Assembly: GCA_000293845.2 (NCBI GenBank)
Contig: ALYF01000001.1
Location: 1-64,000, forward strand
DNA from: an alpha proteobacterium IMCC14465
GTDB lineage: Bacteria; Pseudomonadota; Alphaproteobacteria; RS24
Length of the DNA stretch: 64,000 nt
Reading direction: 5' to 3'
Shown piece by piece: positions 55,473-64,000 of the stretch (position 1 is its first letter; each line of letters begins with the position of its first letter). The translations under genes were made by a program, and so were the position numbers. The notes below the pieces were generated by a model, which was given only the letters and a program-made list of their open reading frames with translations, did no database searches and was not told the origin of the DNA.

Positions 55473-56730
55473 TTCGCAACACCTCTACTGGCGCCAGCGA
55501 TGCAGCCCGCCAGGACGGATAAAGCGTTGACAGAAAGGACAGCACCAGAGACAACCCCGCCACAATCACCACATCTTCAACAATAATTTTAGCCGGAAGC
55601 TCGTTTAGGAAGTAGATTTCTGAAGGAAACAGTTCAGCCCCCGTCAGAGCGGTAATGAGTTGTCTAATCGTTTCAATATTTTGGCAAAACACAACGCCGA
55701 CGATAACTCCGACCAGCGTGCCGACAACGCCAATAGAGGCGCCAGTGATGAAAAACACCCGCAAAATCGCCCCTCGCCTCATACCCATGGTGCGTAAAAT
55801 AGCAATATCACGGCTTTTATCTTTCACCAGCATCACCAGACCCGAGACAATATTCAACGAGGCCACCAGCAAAATCATCGTCAAAATAAGGAACATGACA
55901 TTTCGCTCAACCTTCAACGCACCTGAAAGTGCCGCATTGGTTTGTTGCCAATCCCGCACCCAACCGGCTTCCCCAACCGCGCGGTCAATATCCGGTCTCA
56001 ACGCCTGAATTTTATCCGGTTGCGCGACAATAATCTCCAGTGCCGCCATATCAGTGCTGGTGCCGGTTAAGGCCGCAACAGTATTCATATCCGTATAGAT
56101 AAATGTCGCGTCATAATCAGACAGACCGACCTCAAAAATCGTCTCCACCGCATATTGCCGGACACGCGGCGCCGTGCCGAAAGGTGTTTTTGCACCCTTC
56201 GGGGCAATCAATGAAATCGGCATGCCAATTTCAAGACCGTAAATTTCCGCCATACGCTGACCGATTGCAATACCGGCAGGCGCACCTTCCCTTTGCCCCA
56301 CACGGGACAAATCACCCAGTAGTTTATTATCCGTCAAAACAGGAAGCTGTTGAATGATATCCTTCTCAACACCGCGCAAAATCGCGCCCCGTGCCGTGGC
56401 GCCAACCGAGACCATAACCTGCGCCTCAAGAACAGGCGTCACACGCTGAACCCCATCGAGTTGAGCAAGACGGTCAACCACATCTTTTTGTGACTGAAAC
56501 GCCCCGCCATAGGGACGCACCACCGCATGCCCGCCAACACCAAGAATACGCTCAAGTAAATCTGCACGAAAGCCGTTCATGACCGCCATGACAATAATCA
56601 ACGTCGCAACACCAATCATAATGCCTAGAAATGACGCCCAAGCGATGAGCGATATCACCCCTTCGCGGCGGCGAGATCTGATATATCTGCCGGCAATCTG
56701 CCATTCAAATCGATTGAAAAAACCTGTCAT
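55465..56730 (-). CDS. lolC: Lipoprotein-releasing ABC transporter permease LolC/E type
   Basis: 421 residues, four membrane spans: one near 25-48 and three in the C-terminal third (FLILTMILLVASLNIVSGLVML onwards), with a large periplasmic domain between. Seen: N-terminal RYIRSRRREGVISLIAWASFLGIMIG, KDKSRDIAILRTMGMRRGAI (coupling helix) and the C-terminal LYPSWRAASLAPVEVLRND. Only one permease gene adjoins lolD, so it probably forms a homodimeric LolC/E hybrid, as usual in alphaproteobacteria. Confidence 0.95.
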   Translation of the reverse strand: MTGFFNRFEWQIAGRYIRSRRREGVISLIAWASFLGIMIGVATLIIVMAVMNGFRADLLERILGVGGHAVVRPYGGAFQSQKDVVDRLAQLDGVQRVTPVLEAQVMVSVGATARGAILRGVEKDIIQQLPVLTDNKLLGDLSRVGQREGAPAGIAIGQRMAEIYGLEIGMPISLIAPKGAKTPFGTAPRVRQYAVETIFEVGLSDYDATFIYTDMNTVAALTGTSTDMAALEIIVAQPDKIQALRPDIDRAVGEAGWVRDWQQTNAALSGALKVERNVMFLILTMILLVASLNIVSGLVMLVKDKSRDIAILRTMGMRRGAILRVFFITGASIGVVGTLVGVIVGVVFCQNIETIRQLITALTGAELFPSEIYFLNELPAKIIVEDVVIVAGLSLVLSFLSTLYPSWRAASLAPVEVLRND

Positions 56731-56736
56731 TTTTTC

Positions 56737-56766
56737 TTATCAGCCATTAGTTTTTATCAGCCATTA
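56737..56766 (-). repeat. 13-bp direct repeat at the proS/lolC junction
   Basis: TTATCAGCCATTA occurs at 56737-56749 and 56754-56766. The distal copy contains the proS stop; the proximal copy lies in the 26-bp gap before lolC. It looks like a local 17-bp duplication of the proS 3' end. Confidence 0.85.
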
Positions 56767-58100
56767 CTTCTTATCATGGGGGGAGATGCCAATTTTTCTA
56801 TAGCGGCCTCCAGTGGCAGGGTTTCTTTTTCCCCGGTCGCGCGGTTTTTAATTTCAACCTCGCCAGCCTCAACCCCGCGTGGGCCAATAACCGCCTGCCA
56901 AGGGCAACCAATTAAATCCATATCTGAAAACTTACCGCCTGCGCGTTCATCACGGTCATCGTATAAAACATCAATGCCTTGCGTAGTCAGGCGCGCATAA
57001 ATATCTTCGCAAACGGCATTGCACCCCTCATCTGTAATTTTCAGATTAATTAAGCCAATCTGAAACGGTGCAACATGCCACGGCCAGATAATCCCGTCAT
57101 CATCATGGGATGCCTCGATAATCGCCCCAACCAGGCGCGACACACCAATGCCATAAGAGCCGCAATGCAGAGTAACATTTTGTCCATCCGGCGAGGCAAC
57201 GGACGCATTCATCGCCTCACTATATTTTGTGGCAAAATAGAAAATATGCCCGACTTCAATGCCGCGCGCTTCCACTCTTTTATCTGCTGGAACCTCTGCC
57301 TCAAAACGAGCTTGGTCGTGCTTTTCATCTGTCGCGGCATAACCGGAAATATAAGGTTCAATCACCGGCGTCAGATCATCATTATAACTCACCGCGGCAC
57401 CAGGTGCAGGGAGTTCAATTAAATCACGGTGACAATAAACCGCCGACTCGCCCGTCTCGGCAAGGATGATAAATTCATGGCTCATATCGCCACCAATCGG
57501 CCCCGTATCAGCCGCCATGGGAAGCGCTTTCAGGCCCAGTCTTTCAAATGTGCGTAGATAGGCGACAAACATTTTACGGTAAGCAATCCGCGCATCTTCA
57601 ACATTGACATCAAAGCTGTAAGCATCTTTCATCAAAAACTCACGACCACGCATCACACCAAAACGCGGGCGTATCTCGTCTCTAAACTTCCATTGAATAT
57701 GATAAAGGTTCAGCGGCAAATCTTTATAACTCCGCACATTATCGCGGACTATCTGTGTGATTTGCTCCTCATTTGTCGGGCCATAAAGCATAGGACGGTC
57801 ATGGCGGTCCGTAATGCGGAGCATCTCCTTGCCATAGCCATCATATCTACCAGACTCTTCCCAAAGCTCCGCAGACTGAATTGTGGGCATGAGCATCTCA
57901 AGCGCGCCCGCACGGTTTTGTTCTTCTCTTACAATATCGGCAATTTTGTTTAGCACACGGTGACCAAGAGGTAACCAGCTATATATACCTGCGCTTGCCT
58001 GACGTACCAGCCCGGCGCGTAACATTAATCTGTGCGATGCAATCTGCGCCTCAGCAGGGTTTTCTTTCAGAGTCGGCAAAAAATAAGCAGATAGACGCAT
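56757..58100 (-). CDS. proS: Prolyl-tRNA synthetase, short form without editing domain
   Basis: Class II synthetase, 447 residues. Motif 2 region [28 protein letters not shown], motif 3 [31 protein letters not shown], and a C-terminal anticodon-binding domain ([23 protein letters not shown]). The ~180-residue INS editing domain of the long bacterial type is missing, as usual in alphaproteobacteria, so Ala-tRNAPro must be cleared in trans (YbaK/ProX) or tolerated. It lies between DUF1467 and lolC. Confidence 0.96.
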   Translation of the reverse strand: MRLSAYFLPTLKENPAEAQIASHRLMLRAGLVRQASAGIYSWLPLGHRVLNKIADIVREEQNRAGALEMLMPTIQSAELWEESGRYDGYGKEMLRITDRHDRPMLYGPTNEEQITQIVRDNVRSYKDLPLNLYHIQWKFRDEIRPRFGVMRGREFLMKDAYSFDVNVEDARIAYRKMFVAYLRTFERLGLKALPMAADTGPIGGDMSHEFIILAETGESAVYCHRDLIELPAPGAAVSYNDDLTPVIEPYISGYAATDEKHDQARFEAEVPADKRVEARGIEVGHIFYFATKYSEAMNASVASPDGQNVTLHCGSYGIGVSRLVGAIIEASHDDDGIIWPWHVAPFQIGLINLKITDEGCNAVCEDIYARLTTQGIDVLYDDRDERAGGKFSDMDLIGCPWQAVIGPRGVEAGEVEIKNRATGEKETLPLEAAIEKLASPPMIRSNG

Positions 58101-58134
58101 TCAATTTCCTTTATTTATCATACGTCGAATGCCG

Positions 58135-58383
58135 CTAAATGCCGACAAGAATATCCGAGGTAAGAAGCCAGTATGTGATAATAAACAAAACGCTTGCAAC
58201 AAGTGTTGTGATAAGCAACTTGCGCCCGATAAGCAGATTGGCAGGGGCGCTACCCGGCGAGCCCGGCTCAACATCCCCAGCCTCATCCTGAGTGACAACG
58301 CCAAAAGGCAAAACCATAAACAGCGTCACAAACCAAATCATGCCATATATGGCAATACCAAACGTAAAACCAATATCAATCAT
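58135..58383 (-). CDS. DUF1467 family small membrane protein
   Basis: 82 residues with two membrane spans (~8-30 and ~57-76) flanking an acidic/Pro-Gly loop (VTQDEAGDVEPGSPGSAPANLLIGRK). The family is found almost only in alphaproteobacteria, typically between mce and proS as here. Function unknown. Its ATG overlaps the mce stop by one base. Confidence 0.9.
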   Translation of the reverse strand: MIDIGFTFGIAIYGMIWFVTLFMVLPFGVVTQDEAGDVEPGSPGSAPANLLIGRKLLITTLVASVLFIITYWLLTSDILVGI

Positions 58384-58787
58384 TAAACCTGTTCCAACTC
58401 AATCAGCGTCCCGCAAAAATCTTTTGGATGCATGAACAGAACCGGCTTGTTATGTGCGCCATTTTTTGGCTCATCGCTACCGGCGAAATGCGCGCCCTCG
58501 GCGATAAGCTTATCGCGAGCTTCCATAATATCCTCAACCTCAAGGCAAATATGATGCATGCCGCCTTTTGGATTACGTTCGACAAATCCGGCAATCGGAG
58601 AGTCGTCCCCTAAAGCTTCCAGCAATTCAATTTTCGTATTTGGTAATTCCACAAAAACAGTCGTCACGCCATGTTCGGGCAAGGCGACTGGATCCGTAAC
58701 CTTGGCACCCAGAATATTCCGATAAACATTGGCGGCCTCTTCCAAATTAGGAACGGCAATCGCAATGTGATTTAACTGACCAATCAT
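58383..58787 (-). CDS. mce: Methylmalonyl-CoA (ethylmalonyl-CoA) epimerase
   Basis: 134-residue vicinal-oxygen-chelate protein. Seen: GQLNHIAIAVPNLEEAANVYR (first metal His), VFVELPNTKIELLEALGDDSPI (metal Glu), GGMHHICLEVEDIMEA (metal His) and the closing FCGTLIELEQ. It racemises methylmalonyl-CoA in propionate breakdown; in alphaproteobacteria it can also act on ethylmalonyl-CoA. Located between rnj and DUF1467 on one transcript. Confidence 0.93.
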   Translation of the reverse strand: MIGQLNHIAIAVPNLEEAANVYRNILGAKVTDPVALPEHGVTTVFVELPNTKIELLEALGDDSPIAGFVERNPKGGMHHICLEVEDIMEARDKLIAEGAHFAGSDEPKNGAHNKPVLFMHPKDFCGTLIELEQV

Positions 58788-58815
58788 AATGAACTCCTTA
58801 AGTCTTATCTCTTAT

Positions 58816-60477
58816 TTATACCGTGATGAAAGTCACTGCAACTTCCGGCTTTTTACCACACCGCCGGCGCATTTCCGAACGTACCTGTTTGGAGATTTCT
58901 TGCTCGGCACGCTTGGGCGTAATTTTACCGTTTTCAGGAATAACACGCTCCAGCGCGTCAAACACCCAATCCTCAAGGCTCACCCCCAGACCGTCATCAT
59001 CCGGCAACCCCATGAGAACCACGCCTGGCGCTCCTGCCAGACGACTGGCCTTATCCAACGCCAAACTCACGCCGATAAAGCCATTAAAAGAAAGCCGCCG
59101 CCTCTCACGAGATGGGCATTCATCTGCAGGCATAAACACATCGCCATCAAGATGCAGCCTTCCTGAATAGACACGATCAACAATCTCAGTATCGCCAGGG
59201 GCGAGCCTGACCATATCCCCATTGCGCACACAAACAGGTTGCGGCACTTGCAATTCTTTTGCCAGCTTTTGATGCGCCAGCAAATGCCTAAACTCACCAT
59301 GCACCGGCACAGACGCTTTAGGCTTAGCCCAGCCATACATTTCGATTAGCTCATCGCGGTTCGGATGTCCTGACACATGCAATAATCCGTCACTGCCCGT
59401 TAGCACCTCAACACCAATCGCGGCGAGACGGTTTTGCAAATCCATCACAGATGTTTCATTGCCGGGTATCATTTTCGAGGAAAAAATAACCGTATCCCCC
59501 GGCTCTAGCACCAGATTAGAATTCTGCCCTGCCGCCAAACGTGACAGCGCGGCGCGCATCTCGCCCTGACTACCCGTACAGACAATCAATGTTTTATCGG
59601 GCGGCAGATAGCCTGCTTCCGTCTCATCAACAAGTTTTGGGAAATCTTTTAGATAGCCGGTTTTTTGTGCCGCATTAAAGATGCGGAACATGCCGCGTCC
59701 CAACATAGTCAGATGCCGGTCGTTTTTACTGGCGGCTTTCCCGATAGCCGATAGCCGCGCCACATTGGAAGCAAATGTCGTAATCACAACACGCCCCTTA
59801 CAATGCTTAACTGTTTCGGCAAGAGTTTCAGCAACCAGAGCCTCAGAGCCGGATGTGCCGGGGGATAAAACATTGGTCGAGTCGCAAATAATTGCGTCGA
59901 TACCTTCTTCCCCGAAGGCTTTCAGTTTTTCAACATCCGTAACCTTGCCAATTTGCGGGTCAGGATCAATTTTCCAATCGCCGGTATGAAGGAGATTGCC
60001 AACAGGCGTCCGAATTGCAAGCGCGCAGGGTTCGGCAATAGAATGGGTGAGGCCGATTAAATCAATCTCAAATGAACCAAGCGTTATCTGGCTATTTAAT
60101 GGCAGAATATTCAACGCGACCTGATCTTCAATACCCGCTTCAAGAAGTTTCCCGCGCACCAGTTCAGCTGTAAATGGCGTCGCATAGACCGGACAACGCA
60201 AACGCGGCCAGAGATAAGCCACAGCCCCAATATGGTCTTCATGCCCATGCGTCAATACCAGACCTTTTAGGCGTTTCTTATGTTGTTCGATAAAGCGTGT
60301 ATCGGGAAGAATAACATCAATACCCGGCTCACCTTCACCCCCAAACATGACACCCGCATCGACCATAATCCAATCACGGTTTCCAGGCAGGCCATAGCCA
60401 TAGAGATTCATATTCATCCCTATTTCCCCCGTCCCGCCTAGAGGGACGAACACCACATCTTCTTGTCGTTCAGTCAT
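58816..60477 (-). CDS. rnj: Ribonuclease J
   Basis: Metallo-beta-lactamase/beta-CASP ribonuclease with 5'-3' exo and endo activities. 553 residues. Seen: VFVPLGGTGEIGMNMNLYGYG, the zinc motif LTHGHEDHIGAVAYLWP, LIGLTHSIAEP, LHTGDWKIDPDP, CDSTNV, the beta-CASP CTGSQGEMRAALSRLA and HVSGHPNRDEL. It starts within the birA 3' end (8-bp overlap). Alphaproteobacteria use RNase J for rRNA and mRNA maturation. Confidence 0.96.
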   Translation of the reverse strand: MTERQEDVVFVPLGGTGEIGMNMNLYGYGLPGNRDWIMVDAGVMFGGEGEPGIDVILPDTRFIEQHKKRLKGLVLTHGHEDHIGAVAYLWPRLRCPVYATPFTAELVRGKLLEAGIEDQVALNILPLNSQITLGSFEIDLIGLTHSIAEPCALAIRTPVGNLLHTGDWKIDPDPQIGKVTDVEKLKAFGEEGIDAIICDSTNVLSPGTSGSEALVAETLAETVKHCKGRVVITTFASNVARLSAIGKAASKNDRHLTMLGRGMFRIFNAAQKTGYLKDFPKLVDETEAGYLPPDKTLIVCTGSQGEMRAALSRLAAGQNSNLVLEPGDTVIFSSKMIPGNETSVMDLQNRLAAIGVEVLTGSDGLLHVSGHPNRDELIEMYGWAKPKASVPVHGEFRHLLAHQKLAKELQVPQPVCVRNGDMVRLAPGDTEIVDRVYSGRLHLDGDVFMPADECPSRERRRLSFNGFIGVSLALDKASRLAGAPGVVLMGLPDDDGLGVSLEDWVFDALERVIPENGKITPKRAEQEISKQVRSEMRRRCGKKPEVAVTFITV

Positions 60478-61297
60478 TTATCAAGTCCTTGGTTGCGCCA
60501 AAGAAAATATCTCCGGCTGCAATGAGGTGGATGCTGCCATCGCTTTTTTCAAGTAAAAGTCTGCCCTCTGCGTCAATATCTTTGAACGTTCCTGTCTGGC
60601 GCTCGCGCGTCAATACTGCAGTTATCTCTTCCCCTACGCCATAAGCTTGTTCCAGCCACAACAATCGAATGCCAGAAAAGCCATCGCGCATCCAGAGCCC
60701 ATATAGACGATTAAAATGACGTGCGAGAACGGTTATCATCTCCCGAGGTGAAGGCGAGACCCCCGCCGCGCCAGTCAACGAAATCGCCGGATAAGGCGTG
60801 TCCGTCGGATGATGCTGTAAATTGACGCCAATCCCGATAGCAAGGCCAATTTCCTGCGCGCTCTTAGATGCATTGGATAAATTGGATACATCGGATAGGG
60901 TTTCAAGAAGAATACCCGCACATTTTGCCCCCTCAATTAAAACATCATTCGGCCATTTCAGTTTTGCCGGAAGAGATGTCATTTCTTGAATACTTGCCTG
61001 CACCGCCAGTCCGGCAACGAAACCAAGTTGACCCATCGTCGCAAGATCACAGCTTGGCTTGCACATTAGGCTTGTCATCAGATTACCTTCTGGTGAGGAC
61101 CAGTTTCGTCCCATGCGTCCGCGCCCCGATACCTGCCTATCCGTCATAATCCAAACAAATGGCGCATCCCCTTCGGTTCGGGCAGCAAATAAACGCCGCG
61201 CCTCATCATTGGTGCTTCCGGTTTGCGTTAAATGAATAAGGGCTGTGGCTTCGGGAAAATCAGGTGGAAAAGCCACCGGAAATTCAGCCATGGTCAT
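60470..61297 (-). CDS. birA: Biotin-[acetyl-CoA-carboxylase] ligase
   Basis: 275 residues, catalytic plus C-terminal SH3-like domain, without the N-terminal HTH of E. coli BirA, so it does not repress DNA. Seen: [33 protein letters not shown] (biotinyl-AMP loop), [29 protein letters not shown] and the C-terminal [15 protein letters not shown]. It starts within nuoN's last codons (4-bp overlap) and overlaps rnj, giving the conserved nuoN-birA-rnj arrangement. Confidence 0.96.
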   Translation of the reverse strand: MTMAEFPVAFPPDFPEATALIHLTQTGSTNDEARRLFAARTEGDAPFVWIMTDRQVSGRGRMGRNWSSPEGNLMTSLMCKPSCDLATMGQLGFVAGLAVQASIQEMTSLPAKLKWPNDVLIEGAKCAGILLETLSDVSNLSNASKSAQEIGLAIGIGVNLQHHPTDTPYPAISLTGAAGVSPSPREMITVLARHFNRLYGLWMRDGFSGIRLLWLEQAYGVGEEITAVLTRERQTGTFKDIDAEGRLLLEKSDGSIHLIAAGDIFFGATKDLIND

Positions 61298-62787
61298 TTA
61301 GGTGTACCCTGATAATGCACATAGCCAGGTTGAACATCCACCCCGAGAAAAGCATCGGCCGCATTATCAACGACAGTCACCAATGGCTTGGGATAGATGA
61401 AAAACAACAACATCAAAAAGGTCGAAGCGCCCGCCAAAAGACTGAGATTGCGCGGCATTGGCAAATTCACCTCATCATCAGGCGCATCAAGATACATGAT
61501 TTTAACAATACGAAGGTAATAATAAGCCCCAATCACACTGGTCAAAACACCCAGCACGGCAAGCGTATAAAGCTCCGCATTAATAGCAGCGCGGAAAACA
61601 TAAAACTTGCCGAAAAAACCTGCAAGCGGCGGAATACCTGCCATGGAAAACATGAAAACCGCCAGACAAAAAGCCATAAAAGGACGCGTCTGACTAAGGC
61701 CAGACAAATCATCAATATTTTCAACCATGCCTTGTGAACGGCGCATGGACAAAATACATGCAAAAGTCCCCAGCGTCATAATCGCATAGATGATAATATA
61801 AATAATCACACCGCTAACACCTTCGGCGCTATTCTCGCCCGCAATGGCGGCAAAACCGACCAGCGCAAACCCGATATGACCGATTGAAGAATACGCCATC
61901 AGGCGTTTAATGCTTTGCTGTCCAATCGCCGCCAACGCACCCAGTGCCATGCTCGCAAGCGACATGAAGATGATAATTTGTTGCCACGCATCTTGTGCCT
62001 GCGGGAAAATGGTAATCACCGCGCGCATAAAGAGCGCCATTGCAGCCAGCTTTGGCGCAACCGCCAGAAAAGCTGTTACTGGCGTTGGCGCCCCCTCATA
62101 AACATCAGGCGTCCACATATGAAAGGGTACAGCAGATATTTTAAAGGCCAGACCCGCCATTAAAAATACCATGCCGAAAATCAGACCAATGTCATTTCCC
62201 GTAAAGCCGAGGCTTGCCAGTTCCTGAAAGTTAACTGTGCCGGAGAAACCGTAAATCAGCGAGACACCATAAAGCAACATGCCTGAGCTTAACGCCCCTA
62301 AAACAAAATATTTCAGCCCAGCCTCGGTTGATCTAACAGAGTCGCGATTAATAGACGCGACAACATAAAGCGCAAGGCTTTGAAGCTCCAGCCCCATATA
62401 GACAGCGATTAAGTCATTGGCAGAAATCATAATCGACATGCCACAACTGGCGAGCAGAACAAGAACCGGATATTCGAACCGTTCTATTTTTTCTTGGTGC
62501 ATAAAATCATGAGATAGGACAAGCGATCCGGCGACAGCAATAAAGGTCATTGCCTTCATCAAAGCCGTAAAATCATTCATCAACAAAGCGCCATTAAACG
62601 CAAAATACGCTTGTCCAGGCTGGAAAAGAACAACAGTAGCAGCGACCAGCAGGATAATAATTGCACCCCAGCTAATCGGGCGGCTCAGATTAGATGTGTT
62701 AAACACGCCTACCATCAACAATCCCATGGCGCCAAAAAAGAGGATAAGCTCAGGCAATATGGCCATTATGTCTGTTTGTAGCATCAT
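61294..62787 (-). CDS. nuoN: NADH-quinone oxidoreductase subunit N
   Basis: Proton-pumping antiporter-like membrane subunit of complex I. 497 residues, about 14 membrane spans. Conserved Lys/Glu: [54 protein letters not shown] and [22 protein letters not shown] at 62799 overlapping the nuoM stop is in frame, but the tandem ATGs at 62787/62784 are preferred. Last nuo gene of the usual operon, followed by birA. Confidence 0.97.
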   Translation of the reverse strand: MMLQTDIMAILPELILFFGAMGLLMVGVFNTSNLSRPISWGAIIILLVAATVVLFQPGQAYFAFNGALLMNDFTALMKAMTFIAVAGSLVLSHDFMHQEKIERFEYPVLVLLASCGMSIMISANDLIAVYMGLELQSLALYVVASINRDSVRSTEAGLKYFVLGALSSGMLLYGVSLIYGFSGTVNFQELASLGFTGNDIGLIFGMVFLMAGLAFKISAVPFHMWTPDVYEGAPTPVTAFLAVAPKLAAMALFMRAVITIFPQAQDAWQQIIIFMSLASMALGALAAIGQQSIKRLMAYSSIGHIGFALVGFAAIAGENSAEGVSGVIIYIIIYAIMTLGTFACILSMRRSQGMVENIDDLSGLSQTRPFMAFCLAVFMFSMAGIPPLAGFFGKFYVFRAAINAELYTLAVLGVLTSVIGAYYYLRIVKIMYLDAPDDEVNLPMPRNLSLLAGASTFLMLLFFIYPKPLVTVVDNAADAFLGVDVQPGYVHYQGTPK

Positions 62788-62788
62788 A

Positions 62789-64000
62789 TTAATTGCCAAC
62801 CCCTGTTAGTGCGTCATGGTAATTTACGAGAAGCGCTTCTACGGAAGCAGAAACAAGATCCAGAATAGGCGCCGGCCAAATACCAAAAATAATCGTCGCG
62901 GCTACCGGTGCTGCAATCACTGCAATTTCACGACCATTCATATCTGTGATGGATTGCAGCGCCTCGTTCTCCAACGCGCCAAAACTAATTTTTCGATAAA
63001 GGGTCAACGCATAACAAGCAGAGAGAATAACCCCTGTCGCGGCGAGTAATGCCGTCCATGTACTCACTTGGAACGTGCCGATAATGGTCAAAAACTCGCC
63101 AACAAAGCCCGAGGTTCCCGGTAATCCGACATTTGCCATGGTAAACAGCATAAAGACAGCCGCATAAATCGGCATACGATTAGCCAGCCCGCCATAGGCC
63201 GCTATTTCCCGCGTATGCATGCGGTCATAAATCACCCCGACACATAAAAACAGCGCGCCTGAAATCCAACCATGTGACAACATTTGGAAAATAGCACCCT
63301 GCACACCCTGCTGAGTTGCCGCAAAAATACCCATAGTCACAAACCCCATATGGGCAACGGATGAATAGGCAATCAGCTTTTTCATATCTTCCTGCGCCAG
63401 CGCAACGAGCGAGGTGTAGATAATGGCAATCACACTCAAAGCAAAAACCAGTTCCGTGAACATATCACTCGCCAATGGGAACATAGGCAGAGAGAATCTC
63501 AAAAAGCCATACCCCCCCATTTTCAACAAGACACCTGCCAAAATGACTGACCCTGCTGTCGGGGCTTCAACATGCGCATCGGGCAACCACGTATGAACGG
63601 GCCACATAGGCATTTTAACGGCGAAACTCGCAAAGAAAGCCAGCCAGAGCCATGTCTGCTCGGTGCTGGTAAATTGGAAATTCGCCAGTTCGGTCATATT
63701 GGTCGTTCCGACTTGCCAATACATATAAATCAGCGCCAACAGCATCAGCACCGACCCAAGCAGCGTATAAAGGAAGAATTTGAAACTCGCATAAACGCGG
63801 CGCGCGCCCCCCCATATGCCAATAATCATGAACATAGGAATCAGGCCGGCTTCAAAGAAAAGATAGAAAAGAAGTAAATCTTGCGCGCAGAACACGCCAA
63901 TCATCAGAGTTTCCAGCACAAGAAAAGCGACCATATATTCGCGCACGCGCGTTTTAATGGACTCCCAAGAGGCCAGAATACAAAGCGGCATTAAAGAGGT
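62789..64000 (-). CDS. nuoM: NADH-quinone oxidoreductase subunit M, N-terminus beyond window
   Basis: Proton-pumping subunit of complex I. About 403 of ~500 residues are in the window; the frame stays open to base 64000 ([12 protein letters not shown]), so the start lies to the right. Seen: [76 protein letters not shown] and the catalytic-half antiporter segment [13 protein letters not shown]. It ends 2 nt after (and overlaps by 3 nt) the possible TTG region of nuoN. Confidence 0.97.
   Translation of the reverse strand, partial: TSLMPLCILASWESIKTRVREYMVAFLVLETLMIGVFCAQDLLLFYLFFEAGLIPMFMIIGIWGGARRVYASFKFFLYTLLGSVLMLLALIYMYWQVGTTNMTELANFQFTSTEQTWLWLAFFASFAVKMPMWPVHTWLPDAHVEAPTAGSVILAGVLLKMGGYGFLRFSLPMFPLASDMFTELVFALSVIAIIYTSLVALAQEDMKKLIAYSSVAHMGFVTMGIFAATQQGVQGAIFQMLSHGWISGALFLCVGVIYDRMHTREIAAYGGLANRMPIYAAVFMLFTMANVGLPGTSGFVGEFLTIIGTFQVSTWTALLAATGVILSACYALTLYRKISFGALENEALQSITDMNGREIAVIAAPVAATIIFGIWPAPILDLVSASVEALLVNYHDALTGVGN

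Overview
This is a gene-dense stretch of an alphaproteobacterial chromosome. The lineage cannot be fixed from sequence alone; base composition is near 50% GC or slightly below. The assignment rests on synteny and gene types: dusB-ntrB-ntrC beside a fused ispDF; secG-pyrG-kdsA-eno-ftsB with lipA-ratA and cinA-pgpA; ppiD-trpEGDC-lexA-comEC-gltX-gltA; lpxI in place of lpxH; the DUF1467 gene; an editing-domain-free ProRS; and a GTTC-N7-GTTC SOS box. No rRNA, tRNA, IS element, prophage or CRISPR array is visible. Both end genes are cut by the window edge.

Layout. 1-1.5 kb: end of a meta-cleavage catabolic operon (hydratase, acylating acetaldehyde dehydrogenase). 1.7-9.3 kb: accessory or housekeeping mix, with a divergent protein resembling ribosome recycling factor, a two-domain cyclic-nucleotide-binding protein, an acyl-CoA dehydrogenase, a thioesterase, a GST, HspQ, a C92 papain-like peptidase and an orphan peptide-binding lipoprotein-type protein. 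9.3-13 kb: dusB-ntrBC (nitrogen control). 13.1-18.5 kb: isoprenoid, phospholipid, lipoate, division and glycolysis genes. 18.6-20.9 kb: a complete queCEDF (preQ0/preQ1) cluster inserted between kdsA and eno. 21-24.8 kb: kdsA, pyrG, secG, tpiA. 25-36.7 kb: ppiD, trp genes, lexA, comEC, gltX, gltA. 36.7-50.7 kb: one leftward block for lipid A, outer-membrane assembly, isoprenoid, phospholipid and translation genes (rpsB down to lpxB). 50.9-64 kb: dnaE, lolDC, proS, mce, rnj, birA, nuoN, nuoM, all leftward.

Main discovery. Between lolD and dnaE lies a 26-codon membrane-protein ORF with a good ribosome-binding site. Upstream is a TTGACA -35 element followed by a perfect alphaproteobacterial LexA box. 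This matches the architecture of the Caulobacter SOS-induced division inhibitor SidA, and lexA itself is in this window. Between the tiny gene and dnaE are a hairpin and four tandem 11-bp repeats.

Other points worth checking: (i) a perfect 13-bp tandem duplication over the ntrB start codon forces TTG initiation and creates a 6-codon upstream ORF; (ii) the RRF-like protein at 1735-2442; (iii) QueD lacks its catalytic Cys although the rest of the queuosine cluster is intact; (iv) four GANTC (CcrM) sites lie within 63 bp at the ftsB start; (v) rpsB has a promoter and a three-way-junction leader; (vi) fabZ, the pdh genes and moaC/moeA are absent from their usual places; (vii) short tandem duplications recur across the window.
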